Positions 25,438 through 34,342 of a DNA stretch of 64,000 nt are shown in pieces (the stretch's first letter is position 1; each line of letters starts with the position of its first letter). The stretch is taken from contig NZ_JAHXPT010000008.1 in NCBI RefSeq assembly GCF_019431045.1, positions 62,001-126,000 of the forward strand, in the 5' to 3' direction. The translations under genes were made by a program, and so were the position numbers. This DNA is from Clostridium weizhouense (GTDB taxonomy: Bacteria > Bacillota > Clostridia > Clostridiales > Clostridiaceae). Under the pieces are notes generated by a model. That model saw only the letters and a list, made by a program, of their open reading frames with translations, searched no databases and was not told where the DNA came from.

Positions 25438-28218
25438 CTAAGAATCATTTGATTTAATGCCATAAATTTTTTCAAATTCTTCTATTGGCATTGGTTTAGC
25501 AAAGTAATAACCTTGAACAAGATTACAGCCGATATTTGTTAAAAAATCTATTTGCTCTTGAGTTTCGATACCTTCAGATAAAACTAAGATATCAAGATCT
25601 TTTGCCATATTAACAATATTAGATACTATGATTTTTTCTTTTTTATTAATGTTATTACTAGGAAAAAAGCTTTTATCTAGTTTTAAAACGTCAATAGGAA
25701 TATCTTTTAGGAGATTTAGTGATGAATATCCAGAGCCAAAATCATCAATAGAGAAACTAAAACCAAGTAATTTTAATTTAATTATTTGGTTTATAACATT
25801 GTCCATATTATTAAAACAAATATTTTCAGTTAATTCTAATTCAATTAAATTAGTAGGAATCTTATATTTTTCTATTAACTTATTTAATCTATAAATAAAT
25901 GAGTTATCATTTATATGAGCACGTGAAACGTTGACAGATATAGGAAAAATATTTTTATCTTCATCTATCCAACGCCTAATAGTTTTGAAAATTTCTTCAT
26001 AAACATAAAAATCTAATTCGATTATAAAACCATTTTTTTCGAATAAAGGTATGAATTCTCCAGGAGCAATCAAAGTCTTATTAGGACGTAACCAACGAAC
26101 AAGTGCTTCAGCTCCAACTGTTTTTTTTGTTAAAAGTTCAACTTTAGGTTGTAGATAAACTAAAAATTCTTTGTTTTCCAGTGCTGTTACCATAAGACTT
26201 TCTATTTTTTTTTCTTTTGTTGACTGAATATGAAGTTTTTTATCATAAAATGCATATTGACTTTTGTGAGAGTCTTTAATAGTTTTTCTTGCCATATTTG
26301 CTTTATCTATTATTGAATATAAATTATTATTATAAGAGCTAATTAAGCAAATACCACTAATAACTGAAAGTTTAAGATTATTAAAGTCTTGTTTTTGAAT
26401 TTTTATAAATTTTTCGTTGAAGGAAGCTAGTCTATTTTTAAAATTTTTAATACCATTATATTTTATTAGTGTAATAAAGTTATCAGAAGAAGGTCTGCAT
26501 AGTAATTCATCTTTTTCAAGTGAATCAGATAAAAGATTAGAAAATTTTATTAATAATTCATTTCCAATAGCATATCCTAAATTATCATTTATATATTTAA
26601 ATTTATTGAAATCTGAATATATAAGTGCATATTTATTTTTCTGTAAGTTGTTATTTAACAAATTATTTGCAACTACTTCAAATTTAGATAAATTCATTAA
26701 TCCAGTTAAAGGATCAATTGATGTTATTACTTCAAAAACATTTTGCATATCTGAAACAGAAAGAAGTTTATCTTTTGATGTAAATGAAATGTCAAGTTTA
26801 GAATCTATTAAATTATCTTTCAAAGTATTATCTAAAGAAGAATTGATAGTTGAAATATTAGAGTTTACTAAATTATCTTTTTTAAACTGATCGTTGTATA
26901 TAATACCTTCAGTATATATTTCAAAACAATCTTTTCCATGCTGTTTAGCTTTATAGAGTGCATAATCAGCTTTTTTTAAAAGTTCATCATAGTTATTACC
27001 ATGATTAGGGTAAAGTGAGATTCCAATACTACATGAAATCTTATGAGTTTTATTTTCTCCAGTATATGTGTTTTTGAATATATTGCAAATAGAAGTAGCT
27101 TTTTCATATATATAATCAAGACAAGAGACATTCTTTAAAAATATAATAAATTCATCTCCACCTATACGACCAATAATATCATAATTATTAAAGGGCTTTT
27201 TTATATTAAGTGCTATTTTAGATAGAACGGAATCACCAAATATATGACCAAGATTATCATTTACAGATTTAAAATTATCAATATCAATAATCATAAAAGC
27301 ATGAGTAGTTTTTATATCTTGAGTTGTTAGATAATCATCAATTAAAGATTTACTTACTGTTTTATTATAAAGTTTAGTAAGTGGATCTAACTGTGTTTCT
27401 AATTTTAAGTTGAAATATTCTTTTTTTTCTTTATCTATATTTAAAACTTTACCTATGGATTTTACAGGTTTATTATTAAAATCAAATATAGTAGTTGCTT
27501 GTATTTTAATCCAGATATAAGTGCCAGCTTTAGATTTAATTCTTAAATCAGCACTAACAAAGTTTTTACCAGACAAAATTTCTTCTATTAAAGATAAAAA
27601 AATTTTAATATCATCTTTATATATATAATCAGATTTAAGAATAGTTTCTTTAAATTTACGTATTACAGGTTTATTTCCTGTAATATTTATATATTTAGAA
27701 GAGTATATCATTGTATCATTTGGAATAAGATATTCAAATAATATATTATCACATTGTTCTGCAATAATTTTATAGTGAGTTTTAGCTATCTTTAGTTCCT
27801 GTTGAACTTTTTTAGTTTCAGTAATATCAACAAATACAAATAAAAATTGTTTTTCGGTTTCATTTAATTTAATACAATGACCTTTAATTAGTAACCAAAA
27901 AATAGAATTATCCTTTTTATATGCTCTAAGTTCAATTTTAATTTCTTCACTAGTAGATTGAATTTGGGATAATTTATTAAGTAATAAAGGTAAATCATCT
28001 TTAAATACTATACTAGTAAATTTATTTTTAATTTTAGATGCAAATTCTTCATGAGAAAATCCAAAGAGCTTGAAAAAGCCATCATTTGCATAAGAAATAG
28101 TTAAAAGTTTATTATATGAAATTGTAGCAATTCCTGCATCAATATTATTTGTTATACGTTGAAGTTTTAAAAATTTTTTTCTAAAGAAATCTACTGGATT
28201 TTCTTTGATTTTATCCAT
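25438..28218 (-). CDS. PAS-PAS-GGDEF-GGDEF(degenerate)-EAL cyclic-di-GMP protein
   Basis: 926 residues, no membrane segment. PAS1 about 20-140, PAS2 about 145-265, GGDEF about 278-437 with intact RIGGDEF (353-357), a second GGDEF-like domain (about 500-655) in which the motif reads PSSDNF, and an EAL domain (about 665-915) with GAEALVRW, NVSRAH, ELTENI, SIDDFGSGYSSL, LKLDKSFF and EGIETQEQ all kept. It thus has one competent diguanylate cyclase, one dead copy, and a competent phosphodiesterase. NNYD replaces the RxxD inhibitory site. The second GGDEF plus EAL is closely paralogous to the next gene upstream. The 28.2-kb structured repeat occupies its leader. Confidence 0.9.
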   Translation of the reverse strand: MDKIKENPVDFFRKKFLKLQRITNNIDAGIATISYNKLLTISYANDGFFKLFGFSHEEFASKIKNKFTSIVFKDDLPLLLNKLSQIQSTSEEIKIELRAYKKDNSIFWLLIKGHCIKLNETEKQFLFVFVDITETKKVQQELKIAKTHYKIIAEQCDNILFEYLIPNDTMIYSSKYINITGNKPVIRKFKETILKSDYIYKDDIKIFLSLIEEILSGKNFVSADLRIKSKAGTYIWIKIQATTIFDFNNKPVKSIGKVLNIDKEKKEYFNLKLETQLDPLTKLYNKTVSKSLIDDYLTTQDIKTTHAFMIIDIDNFKSVNDNLGHIFGDSVLSKIALNIKKPFNNYDIIGRIGGDEFIIFLKNVSCLDYIYEKATSICNIFKNTYTGENKTHKISCSIGISLYPNHGNNYDELLKKADYALYKAKQHGKDCFEIYTEGIIYNDQFKKDNLVNSNISTINSSLDNTLKDNLIDSKLDISFTSKDKLLSVSDMQNVFEVITSIDPLTGLMNLSKFEVVANNLLNNNLQKNKYALIYSDFNKFKYINDNLGYAIGNELLIKFSNLLSDSLEKDELLCRPSSDNFITLIKYNGIKNFKNRLASFNEKFIKIQKQDFNNLKLSVISGICLISSYNNNLYSIIDKANMARKTIKDSHKSQYAFYDKKLHIQSTKEKKIESLMVTALENKEFLVYLQPKVELLTKKTVGAEALVRWLRPNKTLIAPGEFIPLFEKNGFIIELDFYVYEEIFKTIRRWIDEDKNIFPISVNVSRAHINDNSFIYRLNKLIEKYKIPTNLIELELTENICFNNMDNVINQIIKLKLLGFSFSIDDFGSGYSSLNLLKDIPIDVLKLDKSFFPSNNINKKEKIIVSNIVNMAKDLDILVLSEGIETQEQIDFLTNIGCNLVQGYYFAKPMPIEEFEKIYGIKSNDS

Positions 28219-28241
28219 AATGTACCACTCCTTTATTATAG

Positions 28242-28441
28242 ATATATAAGTTCCAATAAAGCTTGTTCATTAATATAAACTTAGAATATTTATAAATGCT
28301 ATGACTTACTAGTATAGTGAGGAACTTATATATAAAATTCATGATATATATGCTTCTAAACTATTTAAATACTATTAAGTTAAGATATAATTTTCTATAA
28401 AAATTTTATGAGAAATTATAAATGTAATAGTTTAGTTAGAA
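28242..28441 (-). repeat. Structured repeat, copy 2 (long form)
   Basis: Hairpin A (28242-28333, 92 bp) is bounded by the perfect 13-bp inverted repeat ATATATAAGTTCC/GGAACTTATATAT. Hairpin B pairs CTAAACTATT (28356-28365) with AATAGTTTAG (28426-28435). Sequence relationship to copy 1 continues across both hairpins. The proximal arm ends 24 bases before the ATG of the PAS-GGDEF-EAL gene. Confidence 0.78.
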
Positions 28442-28779
28442 TACATATACAAAGTAAATTTAGTTTTCTTTAAAGTTTTTTAGTTAATAATCTTTAGTGT
28501 ATAAGAAAAAAATAATCCTTTAAATTATTATATTAAGTAGATAATATTATGGTGCAATTTATAAGTAATATATGTTTCAAACTATAATTAGTATTTTAGT
28601 TTAAAACTCATAGATAAGATTAAAAAAGAAAATTTGATTCATATATAATTTCTTAGTAAGTACGAGTAGCAAAATATAAATTTTTATCTTTAATTAAGAG
28701 TTATAAAAAGCAAAATCTAATACTAGTTCGTGCTTATAGGATAATATCAATATTCGTTTAAAAGATAGCTAAGGTAAAT

Positions 28780-28818
28780 AAAAAAATCCTATTAAAAATT
28801 ATTTTAAGAGGATTTTTG
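28780..28818 (-). terminator. Terminator of the 587-residue EAL gene
   Basis: ATCCTATTAAAA with TTTTAAGAGGAT (one mismatch), with a seven-base T run on the minus strand. Confidence 0.78.
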
Positions 28819-28847
28819 ATATCGTATAAATATTTATAAAGTATAGA

Positions 28848-30611
28848 TTATTCCCACATCTTCTTTTCAAATGTATTAATTGGCATAGGTTTATCAAATA
28901 AGTAACCTTGAGCCATAGTACATCCTATTTCAGTTAGAAAATCAGCTTGTTCTTCTGTTTCAATTCCTTCTGATAAAACTGTTATATCAAGTTCTTTTGC
29001 CATTTTAACAATATTTGATATAATGACCTTTTCTTTTTTATTAATATAATGATTAGGGAAAAAATCTTTATCTAATTTTAAAACGTCTATAGGTAAATCT
29101 TTTAATAAATTTAAAGAAGAATATCCAGAACCAAAATCATCAATAGAGCAAGTAAATCCTAATAATTTTAATTCTTCTATAGTTTTTAATAGATAATCTA
29201 CATTTTCAAAAAAAATACTTTCAGTTAGTTCAAGTTCAATTAAAGAAGTAGGTATATTATATTTTTGAGTTAATTTTTTTAATCTAGAAATAAAATCAGT
29301 ATCATTTAAATGCAATCTAGATACATTTAAAGAAATAGGAATAAGATCTTTCCCCTCATCTATCCATGAACGCATTTTTTTTAATACTTCTTCATATACA
29401 TAAAAATCTAAATCTATAATAAAACCATTTTTTTCAAATAAAGGAATGAATTCTACTGGAGAAATTAATTTTTTTAATGGACTTAACCATCTTACAAGAG
29501 CTTCAGCACCCACTATTTTTTTTGATGAAAGTTCAATTTTAGGTTGTAAATACACTAAAAATTCTTTATTTTCAAGTGATGAAAGCATAAGATTCTCTAT
29601 TTCTTTTTCTTTAGTGATTTGCATATGAAGTTTATCATCATAAAATGCATAATAACTTTTATGATAGCCTTTAATAGTTTTTCTTGCAATATTAGCTTTA
29701 TCAATAATAGAAATCAAAGAGTTATCAATAGATTTAATTAAATATATTCCTGCTATTAATGAAATTTTTATGTTATTAAAATATAGTTTCTTAATTTCTA
29801 TAAATTTTTTATTAAAATTATTTAATCTATTTTTTAATGTTTCCATATTTATATATTCTAAAAGTATAATAAATTTATCAGCTGAACAACGGCAAATCAA
29901 CTCATCTTTATAAAGGTAAGCAGATGATAGTTTTGCAAAGTCAATTAATATTTTGTTTCCAGCAGCATACCCTAAAGTTTCATTAATATATTTAAATTTA
30001 TCAATATCACAGTAAATAAGAGCAAATTGCTTTTCATTCTGTTTATTTAATAAATTTTTTGCAATAATTTCAAATTTACTTAATGTTAATAAACCTGTTA
30101 AGCTATCTTTTGATGTTATTCTATCAATAAAATTTGTTATATTAGAAAAACAAATTAAATTTGATGGTGTTATATTTTTATTTGAATTAATCATAAAAGG
30201 TTTATAATTTTTATTTTTTAAATAAGTAGAAGTATGAATATGACATAGCTTTAATTTGGTATCGTATATTTTGAATAATAATGTGAAACGTATGGGGTCT
30301 TTTATAAAAGAGTGATCTTTTGAAATTATTTTATACGTAACTTCACCAAAGACAAGATAAGTTTTATCAGAAAAATTAACAGGATAATATTGTTCATTTT
30401 GAATTTCAAAATTATAACTATTATTTTGTATTTTAAGATTACAAAGAGATAGAATATCATTAATACCTATGCAAACTTCATCTTGCAAACTACTAATCAA
30501 AGTAATATTTTCATCAATATTTTTAATAATATTTTTAAAATCTTTTTTTATAAAATAATTATGCACCATTTCTTTAGCAAATGAAGTAACTTGCTTTGTA
30601 ATTTTATTCAT
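28848..30611 (-). CDS. NTF2-like-GGDEF(degenerate)-EAL cyclic-di-GMP phosphodiesterase
   Basis: 587 residues. An about 140-residue N-terminal domain resembles the SnoaL/NTF2-like fold (FAKEMVHNYFIKKDF and a string of beta strands). A GGDEF-like domain (about 165-325) follows in which the catalytic motif reads CSADKF, so it cannot make c-di-GMP. The EAL domain (about 335-585) keeps GAEALVRW, NVSRLH, ELTESI, SIDDFGSGYSSL, LKLDKDFF, EGIETEEQ and QGYLFDKPMP, so it should hydrolyse c-di-GMP to pGpG. The GGDEF-EAL half is clearly a duplicate of the C-terminal half of the neighbouring 926-residue protein. Confidence 0.88.
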   Translation of the reverse strand: MNKITKQVTSFAKEMVHNYFIKKDFKNIIKNIDENITLISSLQDEVCIGINDILSLCNLKIQNNSYNFEIQNEQYYPVNFSDKTYLVFGEVTYKIISKDHSFIKDPIRFTLLFKIYDTKLKLCHIHTSTYLKNKNYKPFMINSNKNITPSNLICFSNITNFIDRITSKDSLTGLLTLSKFEIIAKNLLNKQNEKQFALIYCDIDKFKYINETLGYAAGNKILIDFAKLSSAYLYKDELICRCSADKFIILLEYINMETLKNRLNNFNKKFIEIKKLYFNNIKISLIAGIYLIKSIDNSLISIIDKANIARKTIKGYHKSYYAFYDDKLHMQITKEKEIENLMLSSLENKEFLVYLQPKIELSSKKIVGAEALVRWLSPLKKLISPVEFIPLFEKNGFIIDLDFYVYEEVLKKMRSWIDEGKDLIPISLNVSRLHLNDTDFISRLKKLTQKYNIPTSLIELELTESIFFENVDYLLKTIEELKLLGFTCSIDDFGSGYSSLNLLKDLPIDVLKLDKDFFPNHYINKKEKVIISNIVKMAKELDITVLSEGIETEEQADFLTEIGCTMAQGYLFDKPMPINTFEKKMWE

Positions 30612-31076
30612 AATATAACCTCTCTTTCATATAGATGTAAATTACATATAGAGTATATAAAGGTATTATATTGTTAAGTATAATTTTCACAAAATAAATA
30701 AAACTTTGACTGTAAATTACTTCCTTATATAACCTATGTTGTTATAAAATGTATTTATATGTAATTTATAGTATATCATAAAATTAACTTTACATAAATA
30801 TGGAAAAATATTATTTAATGTAAAAATTGAAAATTTAATAAATGATATAAATTAATAATATAAGATAAATGAGACAAAGTTCGACCTTTATGTGATATAA
30901 TATATCCAAATAAGACTATTCTTAACTTTATAGAGTTTTTGCTTTAGATGAAAATTGAACAAGTTTATTCAAAGTGATAATCAGTATTTAGCAATAATTA
31001 TATAGATTAGTTCTTGAATAAATGTATATTAAAACAAACAGATAATAAAAAGTGACATAAGGGGAGTAAGTGTAAA
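30612..31076. other. 465-base divergent region before the CHAP hydrolase
   Basis: It contains the 131-bp inverted-repeat element at 30638-30768 on the c-di-GMP side. The remainder up to the GGGGAG ribosome-binding site of the CHAP gene is AT-rich, without other structure that I can see. Confidence 0.6.
30638..30768 (-). repeat. Inverted-repeat-bounded leader element, possible divergent fourth copy
   Basis: TAAATTACATATA (30638-30650) and TATATGTAATTTA (30756-30768) are a perfect 13-bp inverted repeat in the leader of the second EAL gene. The interior shares ATATTGTTAA followed by TATAATTT with hairpin B of the 24.2-kb repeat, but the rest is not clearly alike. Confidence 0.45.
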
Positions 31077-32468
31077 GTGAAAAAGGCATATCTAAAGAAT
31101 TTAATAATAACTACTGTTGTATTTGCAACAATAGTAGCAACACCACCAGTAGTAGCAAATGCTGTATGGAACAAAGATTCACAAAATAATTGGACATGGA
31201 CAGAAAATGAAGTGACATCTGTAGGTTGGAAAAAAATAAATGATAAATGGTATTATTTTAATAAAGAAGGAACAATGAGAACAGGCTGGCTTAAAGACAC
31301 AAATAATAAGTGGTATTATTTATCAGAAAACGGTGAAATGAAAACTGGTTGGTTGAAAGATGATGATGAAAGATGGTATTATTTATCAGATGATGGAACT
31401 ATGAAAATAGGTTGGTTTAAAGCTGCTAATGACAACTGGTATTATTTATCATCAAATGGTGTTATGAAGACAGGCTGGTTAAAAGATAATGATGGGAATT
31501 GGTATCATCTATCAGAAGATGGTTCCATGGATATGGGTTGGTTAAATAAAAATGGAGTTTATTATTATTTGGGTTTTAATGGGTGCATGGTAACAGGAAA
31601 CATTAGTATAGATGGAATAATTTATGATTTTTCAGATAATGGTGCTTTGATAGAAGAAAAAGATAATAGTGAAGAAAAAGATAATAATGAAGAAAAAGAT
31701 GATAATGAAGAAAAAGATGATAATGAAGAAAAAGATGATAATAATGAACTAGAAAAGTGTACAGGTTATGTTATTACTGAAAGTAGCCCTTTAAATGTTA
31801 GAGAAGATGCCTTAATATCAGCTAAAATAGTAGGAAAGCTATTAAAAGGAACAAAAATAACTGTTATAGGAAAAGAAGTCAATGGATTTTATAAAGTGTC
31901 TGGAAATGGGTTAGAAGGATGGGCAAGTAGTAAGTGGATTAGTTTTACTAAACCAAATGAAATTATTCCACCAATAGAGAAACCGGATGAGAATTCTAAT
32001 ATAAGTGAATTTAAAATGAGATCTACTGCACCAGAACTTAATGATAGAGATTATTATTCAGATGATAATATTTTTTATAAGGCAAGGCTTTCACCACCAT
32101 TTTTTAATAATGGTAATATTATTGTAGGTAACTGTACATGGTACGCATGGGGACGTATATGGGAAATTACAGGAAAACCACCTATTGATGCTGGTTTTAT
32201 AGGAAATGGTTATGAATGGTGGGAAGCAAATAAGAATAGTGGAAAGTATAAATATGGTACTACACCTAGAGTAGGTGCACTAGCAGTATGGCAATCATCA
32301 CTACCTAAATCAGGTGGATTTGGACATGTTGCAGTAGTTGAAAAAATAGAAAATAGTAGAGTTTATATATCAGAATCAGCATGGCATGGTGTATTGTTTA
32401 AATACAGAGAAATATATAATGTAGATTATTTATATGGTTATATATATATAGATGAGCCTAATTATTAA
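31077..32468 (+). CDS. Secreted CHAP-domain wall hydrolase with choline-binding-type repeats and SH3 domain
   Basis: 463 residues, GTG start behind GGGGAG. Signal peptide (to about 28), then six aromatic CW_binding repeats (GWKKINDKWYYFNKEGTMRT and similar, about 45-180), an acidic linker built from five EEKD-type hexapeptides (about 193-222), a bacterial SH3 domain (about 235-295; SSPLNVREDALISAKIVGKL), and a C-terminal CHAP domain (about 345-455) with catalytic Cys in GNCTWYAWGR and His in GFGHVAVVE. It cuts peptidoglycan peptides, as an amidase or endopeptidase, while held on the wall by the repeats. Monocistronic. Confidence 0.9.
   Translation: MKKAYLKNLIITTVVFATIVATPPVVANAVWNKDSQNNWTWTENEVTSVGWKKINDKWYYFNKEGTMRTGWLKDTNNKWYYLSENGEMKTGWLKDDDERWYYLSDDGTMKIGWFKAANDNWYYLSSNGVMKTGWLKDNDGNWYHLSEDGSMDMGWLNKNGVYYYLGFNGCMVTGNISIDGIIYDFSDNGALIEEKDNSEEKDNNEEKDDNEEKDDNEEKDDNNELEKCTGYVITESSPLNVREDALISAKIVGKLLKGTKITVIGKEVNGFYKVSGNGLEGWASSKWISFTKPNEIIPPIEKPDENSNISEFKMRSTAPELNDRDYYSDDNIFYKARLSPPFFNNGNIIVGNCTWYAWGRIWEITGKPPIDAGFIGNGYEWWEANKNSGKYKYGTTPRVGALAVWQSSLPKSGGFGHVAVVEKIENSRVYISESAWHGVLFKYREIYNVDYLYGYIYIDEPNY
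31653..31742 (+). repeat. 18-bp tandem repeat, five units, inside the CHAP gene
   Basis: The unit GAAGAAAAAGATGATAAT is repeated five times with a few base changes in the first two copies, encoding E-E-K-D-D/N-N. The array is in frame, so changes in copy number would only lengthen or shorten the linker. Confidence 0.85.
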
Positions 32469-32633
32469 TATTTTAGATTTATAAGTAACTAATATATCTT
32501 TTATAATTTTAACAAACAAAATTTTATATATGTCACATTTTTAAAATTTTATATTCTTTTATTTATCTTAAGCAAAAACAATATAAAATATTAAGGGGGA
32601 GTATTAATAATATAGAAACTTGGAGGGATAATT

Positions 32634-32691
32634 AAATTAAGTATAATAAAGATTTAACTAGAAATAAAAAACAAATGAAATTAAGTATAAT
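32634..32691 (+). promoter_or_regulatory. Direct repeat before gltS
   Basis: The 14-mer AAATTAAGTATAAT occurs at 32634-32647 and again at 32678-32691, 44 bases apart, just before the gltS ribosome-binding site. It may be a pair of regulator sites, or duplicated -10-like TATAAT sequences. Confidence 0.4.
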
Positions 32692-32721
32692 TTCATATAC
32701 TAAAGAAAGGAATGGGGAGAT

Positions 32722-33918
32722 ATGGAGTTAAAACTTAACATATTTGAAACAATGGCATTAGTAACACTTATATTTTACTTAGGTGTTTATTTAAGAAAAA
32801 AAATAAATGTATTATCTAAGTATTGTATACCATCAGCAGTTATAGGAGGATTAGTTTTTTCTATATTTATTCTTACTTTAAAAATTACCAATGTAGCAAC
32901 AATTACATTAGATACTACATTACAAAATCTGTTTATGACAGCATTTTTTACTAGCGTTGGTTATACTGCTAGTCTTAAGATATTAAAACAAGGTGGAATT
33001 AAAGTTATTGTATATTTAGCAATGGCAATTTTACTTGTAGTATTTCAAGATGTTTTAGGCGTTTCTTTAGCAAAGCTATTTAATCTTAATCCATTATTAG
33101 GACTTTGCACAGGGTCAATACCTATGGTTGGAGGACATGGAACATCTGGATCTTTTGGACCTCTTTTAGAAGGAATGGGAGTTAAAGGGGCAACAACAGT
33201 AGCGTTTGCGTCAGCTACATTTGGACTAGTAATGGGAAGCTTTATAGGAGGATTTGTGGCTAAAACTTTAATTGAAAGACATGAATTAAAAACTCCTAAA
33301 CAAGTTCATGATAAAAAAATACCTTTAAGTGATTTCCATGAGGATGATGAAGCTATTTTATGTCATAAAAGACTTATGAATGCTACTTCTTGGCTTTTTA
33401 TAGCAATGGGAGTAGGGGCTATAATATCTGGATTTATCCAAGATTTAGGGCTTACATTTCCCTCTTATATAGGTGCTATGATTGCGGCAGCGATTATTAG
33501 AAATGTATGTGATATAAGAAAAGTTGAACTTCAAGAAAAAGAAATAGAAACAATTGGAGGAATTAGTCTTTCATTCTTTTTAGCTATGGCTTTAATGGGC
33601 TTAAAACTATGGGAACTTTTTGATTTAGCACTTCCTATGATTGTTATGCTTATTGCACAAGCAATCCTTATGGGGTTATTCGCTTATTTCTTGACTTTCC
33701 GTATTATGGGGAAAAACTATGATTCAGCTGTATTTGCCTCTGCTATTTGTGGATTTGGAATGGGAGCTACACCTAATGCAGTTGCAAATATGGATGCATT
33801 AGCAAGTAAATATGGTTTTGCACCAACTCCATATTTTGTAGTACCAATTGTAGGATGTCTTTTTATAGACTTTATAAATTCAGCAATTATAATTTTATTT
33901 ATAAATTTAGTACATTAA
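32722..33918 (+). CDS. gltS: Sodium/glutamate symporter
   Basis: 398 residues, about ten membrane segments. Two re-entrant glycine-rich motifs typical of GltS are present: SIPMVGGHGTSGSFGPLLEGMG and ICGFGMGATPNAVANMDALASKYG. It imports glutamate with Na+. Ribosome-binding site GGGGAG. The gene is single and ends at a bidirectional terminator. Together with the Arc pathway and PepT it fits an amino-acid-fermenting lifestyle. Confidence 0.93.
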   Translation: MELKLNIFETMALVTLIFYLGVYLRKKINVLSKYCIPSAVIGGLVFSIFILTLKITNVATITLDTTLQNLFMTAFFTSVGYTASLKILKQGGIKVIVYLAMAILLVVFQDVLGVSLAKLFNLNPLLGLCTGSIPMVGGHGTSGSFGPLLEGMGVKGATTVAFASATFGLVMGSFIGGFVAKTLIERHELKTPKQVHDKKIPLSDFHEDDEAILCHKRLMNATSWLFIAMGVGAIISGFIQDLGLTFPSYIGAMIAAAIIRNVCDIRKVELQEKEIETIGGISLSFFLAMALMGLKLWELFDLALPMIVMLIAQAILMGLFAYFLTFRIMGKNYDSAVFASAICGFGMGATPNAVANMDALASKYGFAPTPYFVVPIVGCLFIDFINSAIIILFINLVH

Positions 33919-34027
33919 AGTATTGTGATTTTTACTTAAATTAATATATTTTTAAAAATAGAATTAACATTAAATAGTTTTTTAGTATAAAGTAGATAGG
34001 TGCATTTTAATATAGAATACTTAATAT

Positions 34028-34064
34028 AAACACTTATGATAAATTCTTATCATAAGTGTTTTTG
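34028..34064. terminator. Bidirectional terminator after gltS
   Basis: AAACACTTATGATAA and TTATCATAAGTGTTT form a perfect 15-bp stem with a four-base loop and T run. Confidence 0.88.
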
Positions 34065-34087
34065 ATTTTTAAATATAGTTTAAATTG

Positions 34088-34342
34088 TTATTTTCTATTA
34101 GATAAGTAATTTTTGTGTACTGCATTAAAGAAAAAATCTGTTATTTCTTGATCGAGTTTATTTTGCATGCATACATTTTTAGTATATGGATGTATTTCTG
34201 ATCTAGTTGTAGATTGAAATGAAGTTTTTCTTTTTCTATTTTCAAAAGATATTATTTTTTTATCTTTCATTAAAATATTTTCTCCTTTTTTTATAATAGA
34301 TTCTCTTATTCCATTTTTATATTTTATATACATAAATTCCAT
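34088..34342 (-). CDS. Small hypothetical protein
   Basis: 84 residues, basic, with no membrane segment. I accept it because AAGGTGG lies seven bases before the ATG, it is the only frame in the gap, and it ends right before a bidirectional terminator. The sequence (NRKRKTSFQSTTRSEIHPYTKN, then a helical tail DQEITDFFFNAVHKNYL) matches no family that I recognise. It is divergent from the arginine deiminase operon, 459 bases away. Confidence 0.55.
   Translation of the reverse strand: MEFMYIKYKNGIRESIIKKGENILMKDKKIISFENRKRKTSFQSTTRSEIHPYTKNVCMQNKLDQEITDFFFNAVHKNYLSNRK

Larger units (their letters stand above)
28219..28847. other. 629-base gap between the two c-di-GMP genes
   Basis: It contains structured repeat copy 2 (28242-28441) next to the downstream gene and a terminator (28780-28818) for the upstream one. 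The middle, 28450-28780, is AT-rich with no open frame. A weak pairing of TAAGTACGA with TCGTGCTTA (around 28655-28740) is visible but not convincing. Confidence 0.65.

Noticed and set aside
26417-26890. 157-residue plus-strand frame inside the PAS-GGDEF-EAL gene
   Set aside because: It lies entirely antisense to a clearly conserved coding region.
28655-28740. Inverted repeat TAAGTACGA/TCGTGCTTA as a further structured element
   Set aside because: The pairing is short and interrupted and the intervening sequence shows no relation to the other repeats.
28219-31076. Cyclic-di-GMP riboswitch near the GGDEF/EAL genes
   Set aside because: No GEMM-type core (GGCAAACC) or c-di-GMP-II-like conserved bases are visible in the leaders.
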